This document shows, one piece after another, positions 1 to 7,721 of a DNA stretch of 64,000 nucleotides. How positions within the stretch are numbered: the stretch's first letter is position 1; each line of letters opens with the position of its first letter. The translations under genes and the position numbers were made by a program. The notes below the pieces were generated by a model, which saw only the letters and a list, made by a program, of their open reading frames with translations, did no database searches and was not told where the DNA came from. Source of the DNA: Aquimarina brevivitae (GTDB taxonomy: Bacteria; Bacteroidota; Bacteroidia; Flavobacteriales; Flavobacteriaceae); the NCBI RefSeq assembly GCF_004216895.1, contig NZ_SGXE01000001.1, positions 1,532,208 to 1,596,207 of the forward strand. Reading direction: 5' to 3'.

Positions 1-2
1 AG

Positions 3-881
3 CTTAATACCCAATTTGGACAAAATGGTAGCTATATCAAAAGTCTTACAAAAGATCAATATGATAATTATGGGCAATATTTGTATACCACCGCTAACGA
101 TGATATTGTAGTAGTTGCTAAAATAAATGATTTTAGTGTTTCTACTACCGAACATAATATCGCCACTTTAAGACTATCCAAATACGGTAAAACAATTTCG
201 CAAGGTGTTTATGCCAATCGTTGCCAACAAATTAATAGCGCAGCGATGCAAGATGATTATTTGTTACTGGCCTATTCAGAAACACAAGAAGATGAACTGG
301 ACCAAACGACACGAGTGGCGAGTTGGCAAACCGATCAAAGTTATCATCAAGAATTACATTGCCTGAGTTCTGAAGAAGAGTTTAGTGCTACGGATCAAAT
401 TGAACTCTCCAAAAATAACTTTTACATCGCTCAAATCATTAGTGATGCCGAAGCGCTTTATAGAATAGGTAAGTATGACTTGAATGGTAATCGTGATACC
501 TCGTTTACGGATAATGGACATATAGGTGGGGATTCCGATATTTTTAATTCTCGATTTGTCGTTACGCCGTCAGGAGAAATATTTGTGGTGTCTATGAGCC
601 TGGATAATGAATTTGATATTCACATTAAAAAATTAAATGTAGACGGTACTATTGATGATGTATTCGGAACTCATGGAATCGCTACCATTCGGTTAAATAA
701 TCCAGTAGAACAGCTCCATAAGATACGGCTAGATACGCAAAACCGATTATATATTTCCGGGAATATGGCTGTTGGAGGTAATTCTTTTGGTTTTATAGCG
801 CGAGTAAAACCCGATGTACTTCAACTTAAAAAGCAAAAATTAGATGATTTTATCAGTACCCTTTTTACTAAAGGGGAGTAA
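3..881 (+). CDS. delta-60 repeat protein, 5' end outside window
   Basis: The reading frame is open from the first bases of the window, so the gene begins upstream and only its last 292 codons are seen. Two or three repeats of the delta-60 (beta-propeller-like) type are visible, for example LNTQFGQNGSYI at the very start, DLNGNRDTSFTDNGHI near the middle and NVDGTIDDVFGTHGIATIRL near the end. Proteins of this type in Bacteroidota are usually secreted, but the signal peptide would lie outside the window. No T9SS sorting domain is visible; the protein ends with a charged tail (LDDFISTLFTKGE). A shorter start at TTG 81 is possible but would cut a repeat. Confidence 0.7.
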   Translation, partial: LNTQFGQNGSYIKSLTKDQYDNYGQYLYTTANDDIVVVAKINDFSVSTTEHNIATLRLSKYGKTISQGVYANRCQQINSAAMQDDYLLLAYSETQEDELDQTTRVASWQTDQSYHQELHCLSSEEEFSATDQIELSKNNFYIAQIISDAEALYRIGKYDLNGNRDTSFTDNGHIGGDSDIFNSRFVVTPSGEIFVVSMSLDNEFDIHIKKLNVDGTIDDVFGTHGIATIRLNNPVEQLHKIRLDTQNRLYISGNMAVGGNSFGFIARVKPDVLQLKKQKLDDFISTLFTKGE

Positions 882-946
882 TTTAAAAAAGGCCAGGACA
901 ATCAAATTGCGCTGACCATTTACTTAGAATCATAGCTAAATTATGT

Positions 947-1075
947 TTATTTTTTATCGGGTTTAATGCCAGCTTCGATTTTAGAAACCATGGTTGATTT
1001 CTTTCTAGGTCGTTTACGTCCGTAACTACCGATATGAATTTTTCCTCTTTTGGTTTTTCTATCTCCTTTTCCCAT
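947..1075 (-). CDS. 30S ribosomal protein THX
   Basis: A 42-residue, very basic protein beginning MGKGDRKTKRGKIHIGSYG and ending EAGIKPDKK. The GKGD(R/K)KT.RGKI..GSYG pattern is the signature of the small THX (Thx/Psrp-like) subunit protein that binds the head of the 30S subunit and is typically annotated in Bacteroidota. The gene stands alone, between the end of the delta-60 gene and the response regulator. Start and stop are unambiguous (ATG at 1075-1073, TAA at 949-947). Confidence 0.9.
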   Translation of the reverse strand: MGKGDRKTKRGKIHIGSYGRKRPRKKSTMVSKIEAGIKPDKK

Positions 1076-1234
1076 ATGAATGTGTTTTTTAAAGTTAATT
1101 TGTATTATAAAAACTTGATACTTTAAAATACATATCTACAATTGAGCTCAAAAGAAATTAGGAAATTTTCACGTAGCTTTTAAGATTTATTTAGCTAAAT
1201 TATAACTACAAAAAAATAGTAGTATTCAGTTTGC

Positions 1235-1888
1235 TTACTCTTTTTCTTCAATGGAGAATCCATTTTTAACCGCATAAACAGCGAGACCTACTCTTGTTTT
1301 AATTTCTAATTTAGTAAAAAGGCTATCTCTATAGTTTTCCACAGTTCGAGGACTACAAAACATTTTTTCAGCGATTTGTTTATAACTCATCTCTGTGGTC
1401 GTGTACTTCAAAAATTCTATCTCTCTTTCTGATAATTTTAAATCTTCTGTTGCGTTTTGGTCACTTTCGTGTAAACTATCAAAAACTTTGATCGCCGCCC
1501 ACTCGGGGAAATATCTTCCTTTGTGAGCTAACTGCTGCAACGCCTGCTCTAATTCAGCTGGTTTTATATTTTTAAGCATATAGCCTTTAGCCCCACATTT
1601 AATCATTTTGATCAAACTTGCATCATCATTTTGCATACTAAGTGCCATGATTAAAATGTCTGGGTACTTGTTTTGTAACCATTTGGCGGTTTCAAAACCA
1701 TCCATTTCCGGCATGCTGATATCGAGAAGTATAATTTCAGGGACTATAGTTTTTCCGATTTTTTGTTGTAGATCTAAGCCATTTGCACAGGTATAGACCA
1801 CATTAAAATTGTTAAACTTAGAAATAATTTCTGCTAATGCATCCGCAATTAAAACGTGATCATCTACAATAACAATATTATAAGCCAT
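1235..1888 (-). CDS. NarL/LuxR-family response regulator
   Basis: 217 aa. An N-terminal receiver domain has the acidic pair Asp9-Asp10, the likely phospho-acceptor Asp56 (LLDISMPEMDG), Ser84 and Lys106 (GYMLKN). A C-terminal LuxR-type helix-turn-helix follows (LSEREIEFLKY, then SPRTVENYRDSLFTKL). It is the last gene of a four-gene operon and overlaps the kinase gene by 11 nt, so it is the cognate partner of that HisKA_3 kinase. Its targets are not visible from the sequence. Confidence 0.93.
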   Translation of the reverse strand: MAYNIVIVDDHVLIADALAEIISKFNNFNVVYTCANGLDLQQKIGKTIVPEIILLDISMPEMDGFETAKWLQNKYPDILIMALSMQNDDASLIKMIKCGAKGYMLKNIKPAELEQALQQLAHKGRYFPEWAAIKVFDSLHESDQNATEDLKLSEREIEFLKYTTTEMSYKQIAEKMFCSPRTVENYRDSLFTKLEIKTRVGLAVYAVKNGFSIEEKE

Positions 1889-2669
1889 AGTTTTCGATGT
1901 CTAAAGTTAGTTGTGTTCCTTTATTGTGTTGACTATTGAGTTGTAACTCGGCTCCAATCATCGCCGCTCTATTTTTAAAATTTTCTAAGCCAATGCCCTT
2001 TGCTGTATCTTGACCTAAATCAAAACCAATCCCATTATCTGACAACTGTAGTCGCAATGAATGCTTATGATTGAACCGTGTTAACTTTACTTCAATTAAA
2101 CTGCATTTTGCGTGTTTAATACTGTTTTGTATAAACTCTTGTACAATTCGATAAATTACGGTTTTAGTAGTATGATTTCGTAGCGTAATTTCTTGATCAT
2201 ATACGAAAGCTACTTTACATTTACTTAAGTTTTCTACTCGATTGCATAGCTGTTCGATTAATGAAATCAAATCTTTATCTTTTAGATTACTTTGGGTAAG
2301 GGACTTTGAAATTTGACGAAGTTCTTCCAGTGAATTATCAATAATATCAGTAACGGATTGAATCGGACTTGCCTGTTGGGTGGTAAAGTCATCTAGGGGT
2401 AGCTGTTTTAAATACAAGCTCGCCAAGGTTAATTTTTGCCCTACACTATCGTGGATTTCTTGACCAATGTGTTGCATGGTGTCCGATTGAATTTCCATTT
2501 CGGCTTCCAATAAATCTTTTTTATGCAATTCATCCTTGAGAACCAGCTGTTTTTGATGTGCCTTCTTTTTGGTTTTGTACTGATAGATGAAAAGCACAAT
2601 ACCAAGAATAAACCCCAGGAAAATTACATTAAAAAGTAATAGCATTATTTTGAACCACGTGTCCCCCAT
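1878..2669 (-). CDS. HisKA_3 sensor histidine kinase
   Basis: 263 aa. One N-terminal membrane helix (about residues 7-30) is followed by a short coiled coil, the HisKA_3 dimerisation/phosphoacceptor helix with IGQEIHDSVGQ (His73), an N box (QEFIQNSIKHA) and G boxes (LSDNGIGFD, KGIGLENF). It has almost no extracellular part, so it cannot sense a ligand through a periplasmic domain of its own. The multi-span protein encoded just upstream (25-nt overlap) is the obvious candidate sensor. The response regulator overlaps its 3' end. Confidence 0.92.
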   Translation of the reverse strand: MGDTWFKIMLLLFNVIFLGFILGIVLFIYQYKTKKKAHQKQLVLKDELHKKDLLEAEMEIQSDTMQHIGQEIHDSVGQKLTLASLYLKQLPLDDFTTQQASPIQSVTDIIDNSLEELRQISKSLTQSNLKDKDLISLIEQLCNRVENLSKCKVAFVYDQEITLRNHTTKTVIYRIVQEFIQNSIKHAKCSLIEVKLTRFNHKHSLRLQLSDNGIGFDLGQDTAKGIGLENFKNRAAMIGAELQLNSQHNKGTQLTLDIENYGL

Positions 2670-3298
2670 AAAAACGAAAATGTAAATAATAAATACATGC
2701 TAATATTAGCTAAAAGAAAATACAAAAAATAGTAATTCCAAATGGATTGATACCTGGTTCTTAATTGTTCATAAAAACAGAATAAAGGGTAAGTTCCCAC
2801 ATAAAAAAGTACGACCCCAGCGTTAATGTAAAACATTTTATTTTGCCTAAAATTTAGAATACTGTCATCCCTTATTTGCTTTAAAAATTCTAAAAGCGCT
2901 AATCCCATTAAGATTACGGTACCGATAGTTAAATTAAGTGCATATAAAACGTTCAATTTTTTTAACCATAGCTCAATGGGTATGTACGATAAGAGATATA
3001 GTCCTACACAACTCCAAAAGAGCTTTGGCATTTGAAGCGAATTAAAGGCATATAACCAATATAGAAAAAGGTATTGCACGGGGATGCCAAAATAGGCGTA
3101 ATAATTTTGTTTTACGTTAGGGTCTATCCCAAATCCAAAATGCCAAAAGCTTTCTTGCAGTGCGATAAAAACCAAATAGAAGGAAAAGTATTTCCAATAC
3201 CCAATATTTCGGGTAATCAGATAGTATAAACCAACGAGTGCTGCCACAAGTTCTGCGATTAAAAGCATGGGTTTAAGTATGTAATAAAAATCCGGCAT
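2645..3298 (-). CDS. multi-span membrane protein of the two-component operon
   Basis: 217 aa with six or seven predicted membrane helices and short loops (for example ELVAALVGLYYLI, YFSFYLVFIAL, NAGVVLFYVGTYPLFCF, YFLYFLLANISMYLLFTFSFLW). I do not recognise a named family. It begins 6 nt after the preceding gene and overlaps the histidine-kinase gene by 25 nt, so the two are translationally coupled. I infer a role as membrane sensor or scaffold for the short kinase; this rests on context only. Confidence 0.75.
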   Translation of the reverse strand: MPDFYYILKPMLLIAELVAALVGLYYLITRNIGYWKYFSFYLVFIALQESFWHFGFGIDPNVKQNYYAYFGIPVQYLFLYWLYAFNSLQMPKLFWSCVGLYLLSYIPIELWLKKLNVLYALNLTIGTVILMGLALLEFLKQIRDDSILNFRQNKMFYINAGVVLFYVGTYPLFCFYEQLRTRYQSIWNYYFLYFLLANISMYLLFTFSFLWGTRGSK

Positions 3299-3304
3299 TG
3301 TGTT

Positions 3305-3973
3305 TTAAAAAGATTCTCCTGTATCGTCAGCGGGAGGAATAAGGCTTCCGTGATTTTGACCAGGTGTGTTATTGGGGCCACCATTCCCTATGGTAATAGT
3401 TAAAGCGGGTATCGATCGGGTTGTACTTGTTGCCTGATACTCTGGGAATAGTTCCATTTTCTCAGTGTAGGTTCTATCATCCTTAGGATTAAAATCCATT
3501 TGAACGCCTTCTTTGTTTATTGTGGGTATCATCACTAAGGTATGTCGCTCTTGGTATTTTGTAGTTTCTGGATCATTCAAAAAATCAGCCAAATCTGTAT
3601 ACTGATGCTGCCAGGTTTCCATCTCTGGGTATCGGGAATAGTAAATGCGCAATCCTAAGTCTCTGCTGGACACACCATTATTCTTGGCATTAATTTCCAC
3701 GTGGTACACAAACTTTTTTATCGTTTCAAGATCAAACCATATGGAGTAGGCATCGTCTTTCATTGCCTTTTTGATGTAATCTAACTGATACTGTTTGTAT
3801 CCATTGGTCATATCGTGGACCAGATTAACCTGTAAATCACTCATAGCCTCGCGTGAATAGTTCATAGTTATCACATTGGGATTTTGTATAAAACTTAAGT
3901 TTTGTGGAGGATTAAAATATACATAAGCAGCAAAACCGATGCTAACCGTGATAAGTAAAATTGTAGTGATCAT
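3305..3973 (-). CDS. membrane-anchored protein of unknown function
   Basis: 222 aa using ATG 3973. The frame stays open up to 4165, but the extension has no signal and an exact TAnnTTTG promoter box lies inside it (4017-4024), so the shorter start is preferred. It has an N-terminal signal anchor (MITTILLITVSIGFAAYVYF), then a soluble domain and a Gly/Pro/Asn-rich tail ending PPADDTGESF. I do not recognise the family. It is the first gene of the operon with the multi-span protein, kinase and regulator. Confidence 0.65.
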   Translation of the reverse strand: MITTILLITVSIGFAAYVYFNPPQNLSFIQNPNVITMNYSREAMSDLQVNLVHDMTNGYKQYQLDYIKKAMKDDAYSIWFDLETIKKFVYHVEINAKNNGVSSRDLGLRIYYSRYPEMETWQHQYTDLADFLNDPETTKYQERHTLVMIPTINKEGVQMDFNPKDDRTYTEKMELFPEYQATSTTRSIPALTITIGNGGPNNTPGQNHGSLIPPADDTGESF

Positions 3974-4016
3974 AGTGTGAATAGTTTTAAGTGGTTTGTA
4001 ATAGGTGTGCAAATAA

Positions 4017-4076
4017 CAAAAATATAAGATGCTATGCCAACTAAATGTAACCCGATCCCATAGGGTTAAATAACCT
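4017..4076 (-). promoter_or_regulatory. promoter of the two-component operon with three-half-site motif
   Basis: An exact Bacteroidota -7 box TATTTTTG (complement of 4017-4024) lies 43 nt upstream of the ATG. A 28-bp element at 4049-4076 (complementary half-sites AACCC / GGGTT / AACCT) sits upstream of it. No good -33 TTG is present at the usual spacing, which fits an activator-dependent promoter. The same 28-bp layout recurs at 27454-27481, 29489-29516 and 45826-45853. Confidence 0.5.
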
Positions 4077-4236
4077 AAACGATTAAGGTCGATCCAAATG
4101 ACTTTTAAGGTTTTTCTACGTGCACCAATTCTTAGGGTTTGTCGCAGCTTTGTCTTCGAAAACAAAAATAATCACAATGCACAGTGATCGAGGAAACCGA
4201 AAATCGTAAGAGTAGGAAATCTTAAAACCATTAATA

Positions 4237-5052
4237 ATGAAAAATTTAAAATTTATTACAGTGCCAATTATGGCTTGCTTATTCTTTTTTATCAGTTGCG
4301 AAAAAGAAGAAAGTAAAGAGAGCACTGAAACCAGGCCCATTGAAATTATAGAGGGGCAGAAAGAAGCATCTTTTAATTTTAAACAACTCGAAGAGCTCCA
4401 ATCAGGTGGGCATATCGAGGAATTAGAAGCTGCTCTCATTAAGAATGCCGATCAGTTTAATGATGTGGAAGGCTTACAACAAGTTGTTGGGGATTACACT
4501 CCTAATTTAGAACTGTTTAACGAATACCTACGTTTCAAAGGAGAAAAAGAAATTGATGTAGAGTCCTTTTATGTTCAAGGCCAGAGAATCCTTTCTAATG
4601 ATGAAGCTACGGTAGATGAATTTATCGACTTGCTAGGATCAAATAACATCTATACTGATGCGCAATTAAATTTATTCAAAGGCCTTGATGAGGTGATGCG
4701 CCAAGATCTTACTAAAGACCAATACCTGCGAGAAGTCGATGCTTTTAAAGAAAGAGTTACTCAACAGGAAGAACTCTCCTTAAGCGAAAGAAATGTAATG
4801 CTTTTATACGCTTCTGTCGTAAAAGGATTTATCTATACAGATCATTTCACTGCTGAAAAAAATAAGTGCAAGGAATGTATGCGAAAGAATAGATGGAGGA
4901 TTTTTGGCTGGGGAGCATTCTATTGGTTGATCACCCTGATCCCATGTATTTTTTCAGGTCCTGGATTTATAGCCTGTATAATAGCAACAGCAGGATTCTG
5001 GGCGTTATATGCAATAAAAGTTCATTGCTCAGGAGCTTGTCCGTGGATTTAA
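4237..5052 (+). CDS. lipoprotein with Cys-rich hydrophobic C-terminus
   Basis: 271 aa. The signal peptide ends in a lipobox (FFFISC, Cys21), followed by an acidic helical domain (about 22-200) of no family I recognise. The last 65 residues are quite different: KCKECMRKN, then a long Gly/Trp-rich hydrophobic segment (two helices, about 220-260) containing PCIFSGPG and ACIIATAG, ending VHCSGACPWI, with six cysteines in all. This looks like a separate membrane-active or disulfide-linked module. It is transcribed away from the two-component operon. A bacteriocin-like role is only a thought. Confidence 0.7.
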   Translation: MKNLKFITVPIMACLFFFISCEKEESKESTETRPIEIIEGQKEASFNFKQLEELQSGGHIEELEAALIKNADQFNDVEGLQQVVGDYTPNLELFNEYLRFKGEKEIDVESFYVQGQRILSNDEATVDEFIDLLGSNNIYTDAQLNLFKGLDEVMRQDLTKDQYLREVDAFKERVTQQEELSLSERNVMLLYASVVKGFIYTDHFTAEKNKCKECMRKNRWRIFGWGAFYWLITLIPCIFSGPGFIACIIATAGFWALYAIKVHCSGACPWI

Positions 5053-5085
5053 TCTAAAGCATAGAAGGAGTGTCTAGAGCGATTG

Positions 5086-5175
5086 GATCTGAACCATACC
5101 GGTGCCCTCAAGGTGAATAATACGATTAGTCAGATCCTGGTAGCTAAGCTTCTGGGTAAAACTGAAATCATTTAA
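5086..5175 (+). pseudogene. trpB: inverted trpB fragment
   Basis: 29 codons that read [20 protein letters not shown], then KLLGKTEII and a stop. They match the PLP-lysine region of the intact trpB. At the DNA level 5086-5172 aligns without gaps to the complement of 7283-7369, with 76 of 87 bases identical by eye. The catalytic lysine codon is retained but the preceding His is Leu. It sits in opposite orientation to the trp operon, just past the operon's terminator, with no start codon or remaining trpB sequence around it. It is a scar of a duplication, inversion or gene-conversion event. Confidence 0.85.
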
Positions 5176-5226
5176 TCCTTATTGTGGACCTGTATATTAA
5201 TAATAGGTTTTACTAATTAGTGTTTT

Positions 5227-5259
5227 AAAAACCGGGAGATTAATTAGCTCCCGGTTTTT
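5227..5259. terminator. bidirectional terminator after trpA
   Basis: A perfect 12-bp stem (AAAAACCGGGAG / CTCCCGGTTTTT) with a 9-nt loop and A/T runs on both sides. It ends the trp operon on the minus strand and closes the lipoprotein/trpB-scar segment on the plus strand. Confidence 0.9.
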
Positions 5260-5263
5260 GTAG

Positions 5264-6025
5264 TTATCGAATACTGGATATAAAATCAGCAATGGAATCC
5301 ACTCCATTATGGGTCAAATGCTTAATGAAAGCCGACCCAATAATCGCACCCTTGGCGGTTTTGGTAGCTTGTTCAAATGTTGCTTTATTGCTAATCCCAA
5401 AACCAACAATTTGTGGATTTTGTAGTTGTAGTGCGGCAATTCTATCAAAATAGTTGGATTGTTCGTTTCCAAAGGTGTTTTTTGCTCCGGTAGTACTGGC
5501 AGAACTTACCATATAGATAAACCCGTTAGAAACCTGATCAATAAAGCGAATGCGCTCATCCGAGGTTTGTGGAGTAATTAAAAATACATTGACCAAGCCA
5601 TACTTTTCAAATATATGCTGATAATGTTCGTGATACTCGGCTACAGGAAGATCAGGTATGATTAGTCCATCTATACCAATCTCTTGACACTTGGCACAAA
5701 AGGCTTCAACACCATATTGCATCATAGGGTTAAAATACCCCATAATAATCAAAGGTATGGATACTGTTTTACGGATGTCTGCCAATTGCTCAAACAGTAA
5801 TTTAGTGGTCATACCATTTTTAAGCGCAGCTGTAGAACTTTCTTGTATAGTAGGTCCATCGGCTAAGGGATCACTAAAAGGCAATCCTATTTCGATCATA
5901 TCTACACCATTTTTTTCAAGGTCCTCAATAATTTTCACGGTGTCATTGAGCTCAGGATATCCTGCTGTAAAATATATAGAGAGCAGTTTTTTATCTGCTG
6001 CTAATTTTTTGTTGATTCTGTTCAT
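5264..6025 (-). CDS. trpA: tryptophan synthase alpha chain
   Basis: 253 aa, normal length. It splits indole-3-glycerol phosphate to indole and glyceraldehyde-3-phosphate within the TrpA2B2 complex. Visible hallmarks are the catalytic Glu motif MIEIGLPFSDPLADGPTIQ with its second catalytic Asp, GLIIPDLP, and the phosphate-binding GFGIS and GAIIGSAF loops. ATG 6025 (MNRINKKL) is chosen because it matches the usual flavobacterial start; ATG 6046 upstream overlaps a palindromic repeat. It is the last gene of the trp operon, separated from trpB by a GIY-YIG gene. Confidence 0.97.
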   Translation of the reverse strand: MNRINKKLAADKKLLSIYFTAGYPELNDTVKIIEDLEKNGVDMIEIGLPFSDPLADGPTIQESSTAALKNGMTTKLLFEQLADIRKTVSIPLIIMGYFNPMMQYGVEAFCAKCQEIGIDGLIIPDLPVAEYHEHYQHIFEKYGLVNVFLITPQTSDERIRFIDQVSNGFIYMVSSASTTGAKNTFGNEQSNYFDRIAALQLQNPQIVGFGISNKATFEQATKTAKGAIIGSAFIKHLTHNGVDSIADFISSIR

Positions 6026-6044
6026 TGAAATATATTTATTTTTC

Positions 6045-6064
6045 ATTTCCGCGAAAGCGGAAAT
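6045..6064. repeat. palindrome flanking GIY-YIG gene (downstream copy)
   Basis: ATTTCCGC-GAAA-GCGGAAAT, a perfect 8-bp stem with a tetraloop. The same 8-bp arms with a different tetraloop recur on the other side of the GIY-YIG gene at 6393-6412. Confidence 0.85.
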
Positions 6065-6075
6065 CTTTTTAATTA

Positions 6076-6375
6076 TTATCCTAAACGATAAGAAATATCT
6101 TCCCAGTCAGAATTTATATCGTTAATTAAATTTATTTTCCACTCCCGATTCCACTTTTTTATTTGTTTCTCCCTTTTGATTGCGTTGTTGATATATTTAG
6201 TACTCTCAAAGTAAACCAATTTATCAACCTTATATCTTTTTGTAAAACTGCCTTTAGACCCATTGTGATGTTGTTTTAGTCTATTTTTTAGATCACTAGT
6301 AACACCTACATAAAGTACAGTATGATTTTTATTTGTTAAGATATATACATAAAAGAGCGTTTCATCATTAATCAT
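6076..6375 (-). CDS. GIY-YIG nuclease-superfamily protein
   Basis: 99 aa consisting of one GIY-YIG domain. FYVYILTNKNHTVLYVGVT carries the YVYIL / YVGVT variant of the motif, followed by the conserved LKNRLKQHHNG arginine region and KREKQIKKWNREWK at the end. Small proteins of this type occur in several copies in Bacteroidota genomes; their role is unclear. It lies inside the trp operon, between trpB and trpA on the same strand, and is bracketed by two identical-arm palindromes. The whole unit is therefore probably an insertion. Confidence 0.9.
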   Translation of the reverse strand: MINDETLFYVYILTNKNHTVLYVGVTSDLKNRLKQHHNGSKGSFTKRYKVDKLVYFESTKYINNAIKREKQIKKWNREWKINLINDINSDWEDISYRLG

Positions 6376-6392
6376 TTATTAATGGTTTTGGG

Positions 6393-6412
6393 ATTTCCGC
6401 CTACGCGGAAAT
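6393..6412. repeat. palindrome flanking GIY-YIG gene (upstream copy)
   Basis: ATTTCCGC-CTAC-GCGGAAAT. The arms are identical to those of 6045-6064 and only the tetraloop differs. Together they bound a 330-bp unit that contains only the GIY-YIG gene. Confidence 0.85.
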
Positions 6413-6427
6413 GGACAACTTAAGCTA

Positions 6428-7609
6428 TTAGAGTTTAAAATAATCGATATACGTATTGAGATCTTTATCTCCGCGACCTGATAAGCTAATGACCACAATG
6501 TCATCGGGCTTAAATTTTTTATCATTAAATATCGCTAGTGCGTGCGAGGTTTCAATCGCAGGGATGATTCCTTCTAATTGCGATAGTTCTAATCCTGCCG
6601 TCATGGCATCATCATCCGTTACCGAAAAGAATTCTCCACGGCCGGTACGATATAAGTGCGAATGTAAAGGTCCTACGCCAGGATAGTCTAAGCCCGCAGA
6701 GATCGAATAGGGCTCCGTTATTTGACCGTCATTAGTTTGCATCAGTAAGGTTTTACAACCGTGTATGATACCTTCTTTACCCAACTGCGAAGTTGCGGCA
6801 CTTTCTCCGGAATGTACGCCTTTACCAGCAGCCTCTACAGCTATGATACCCACCTCAGGATTGTCCAAAAAATGATAATACGTTCCTGCTGCATTACTAC
6901 CCCCACCGATACAAGCTACTACATAATCTGGGTTTTCTCTTCCTTCTTTTTCTTGGAGCTGCCATTTAATCTCTTCTGAAATTATGGCCTGAAATCGAGT
7001 AACCATATCCGGATATGGATGAGGTCCTATAGCGGATCCAATGATGTAGTGGGTATCTACTGGATTATTGATCCAGTCTCTGATCGCTTCGTTAGTAGCA
7101 TCTTTAAGGGTTTTGCTACCTGATTTAGCGGGGCGAACTTCTGCACCTAACATTTTCATACGTGCCACATTTGGAGCTTGACGCTCAATGTCAATTTCTC
7201 CCATATACACTACACATTGTATTCCCATTAGCGCACAAACCGTAGCCGTCGCTACTCCGTGTTGGCCTGCACCCGTTTCGGCAATGATTCTATTTTTACC
7301 CAAATGTTTGGCTACCAGGATCTGACCAATCGTATTATTCACTTTGTGGGCACCGGTATGGTTGAGATCTTCGCGTTTTAAATACACCTTAGTATTGTAC
7401 TTCTCAGAGAGTCGCTTGGCATAAAATAGGGGAGAAGGTCTACCTACATAATCTTTTAGTAATTGATTAAATTCTTTTTGAAACGAAGGTGTTTCCATGA
7501 TCTGAAGATAGCTGGTACGCAACTCTTCTACATTTGGATACAGCATTTCGGGGATAAATGCACCCCCAAAATCTCCATAATATCCTTTTTCATTTACTGT
7601 ATAGCTCAT
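6428..7609 (-). CDS. trpB: tryptophan synthase beta chain
   Basis: 393 aa, full length. A PLP enzyme joining indole and serine to give tryptophan. The PLP lysine is Lys89 in NHTGAHKVNNT. Also visible are AETGAGQHGVATA, the phosphate loop CIGGGSNAAG, and the C-terminal SLSGRGDKD. It is in the trp operon between trpF and the inserted GIY-YIG gene. A 29-codon inverted copy of its PLP-lysine region lies at 5086-5175. Confidence 0.98.
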   Translation of the reverse strand: MSYTVNEKGYYGDFGGAFIPEMLYPNVEELRTSYLQIMETPSFQKEFNQLLKDYVGRPSPLFYAKRLSEKYNTKVYLKREDLNHTGAHKVNNTIGQILVAKHLGKNRIIAETGAGQHGVATATVCALMGIQCVVYMGEIDIERQAPNVARMKMLGAEVRPAKSGSKTLKDATNEAIRDWINNPVDTHYIIGSAIGPHPYPDMVTRFQAIISEEIKWQLQEKEGRENPDYVVACIGGGSNAAGTYYHFLDNPEVGIIAVEAAGKGVHSGESAATSQLGKEGIIHGCKTLLMQTNDGQITEPYSISAGLDYPGVGPLHSHLYRTGRGEFFSVTDDDAMTAGLELSQLEGIIPAIETSHALAIFNDKKFKPDDIVVISLSGRGDKDLNTYIDYFKL

Positions 7610-7624
7610 TTTTTTATTTTTTTT

Positions 7625-7721
7625 GGCGTGCCCCAGATCTCGATAGCTATCGAGTCAGGGTCGGGCTATACGCTGTATCCCTGGACATTGTCCAGGGGAT
7701 GCCGCTGCTATCCCTCACGCG
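7625..7721. repeat. palindrome-rich intergenic repeat between trpF and trpB
   Basis: About 97 bp with two strong hairpins: the 16-bp perfect palindrome CTCGATAGCTATCGAG (7639-7654) and CCCTGGAC-ATT-GTCCAGGG (7679-7697). GGGTCGGGCT (7658-7667) is shared in inverted orientation with the repeat at 10862-10901. Its edge runs into trpF and supplies the last four residues (SREG) and stop codon. The base composition (many G/C runs) differs from its surroundings. It fits a dispersed palindromic repeat of Bacteroidota; I cannot count genome copies. Confidence 0.65.

Noticed and set aside
3974..4165. N-terminal extension of the 3305-3973 gene to 4165
   Set aside because: It would bury the signal anchor behind 64 residues and place the exact TAnnTTTG promoter box inside the coding region.
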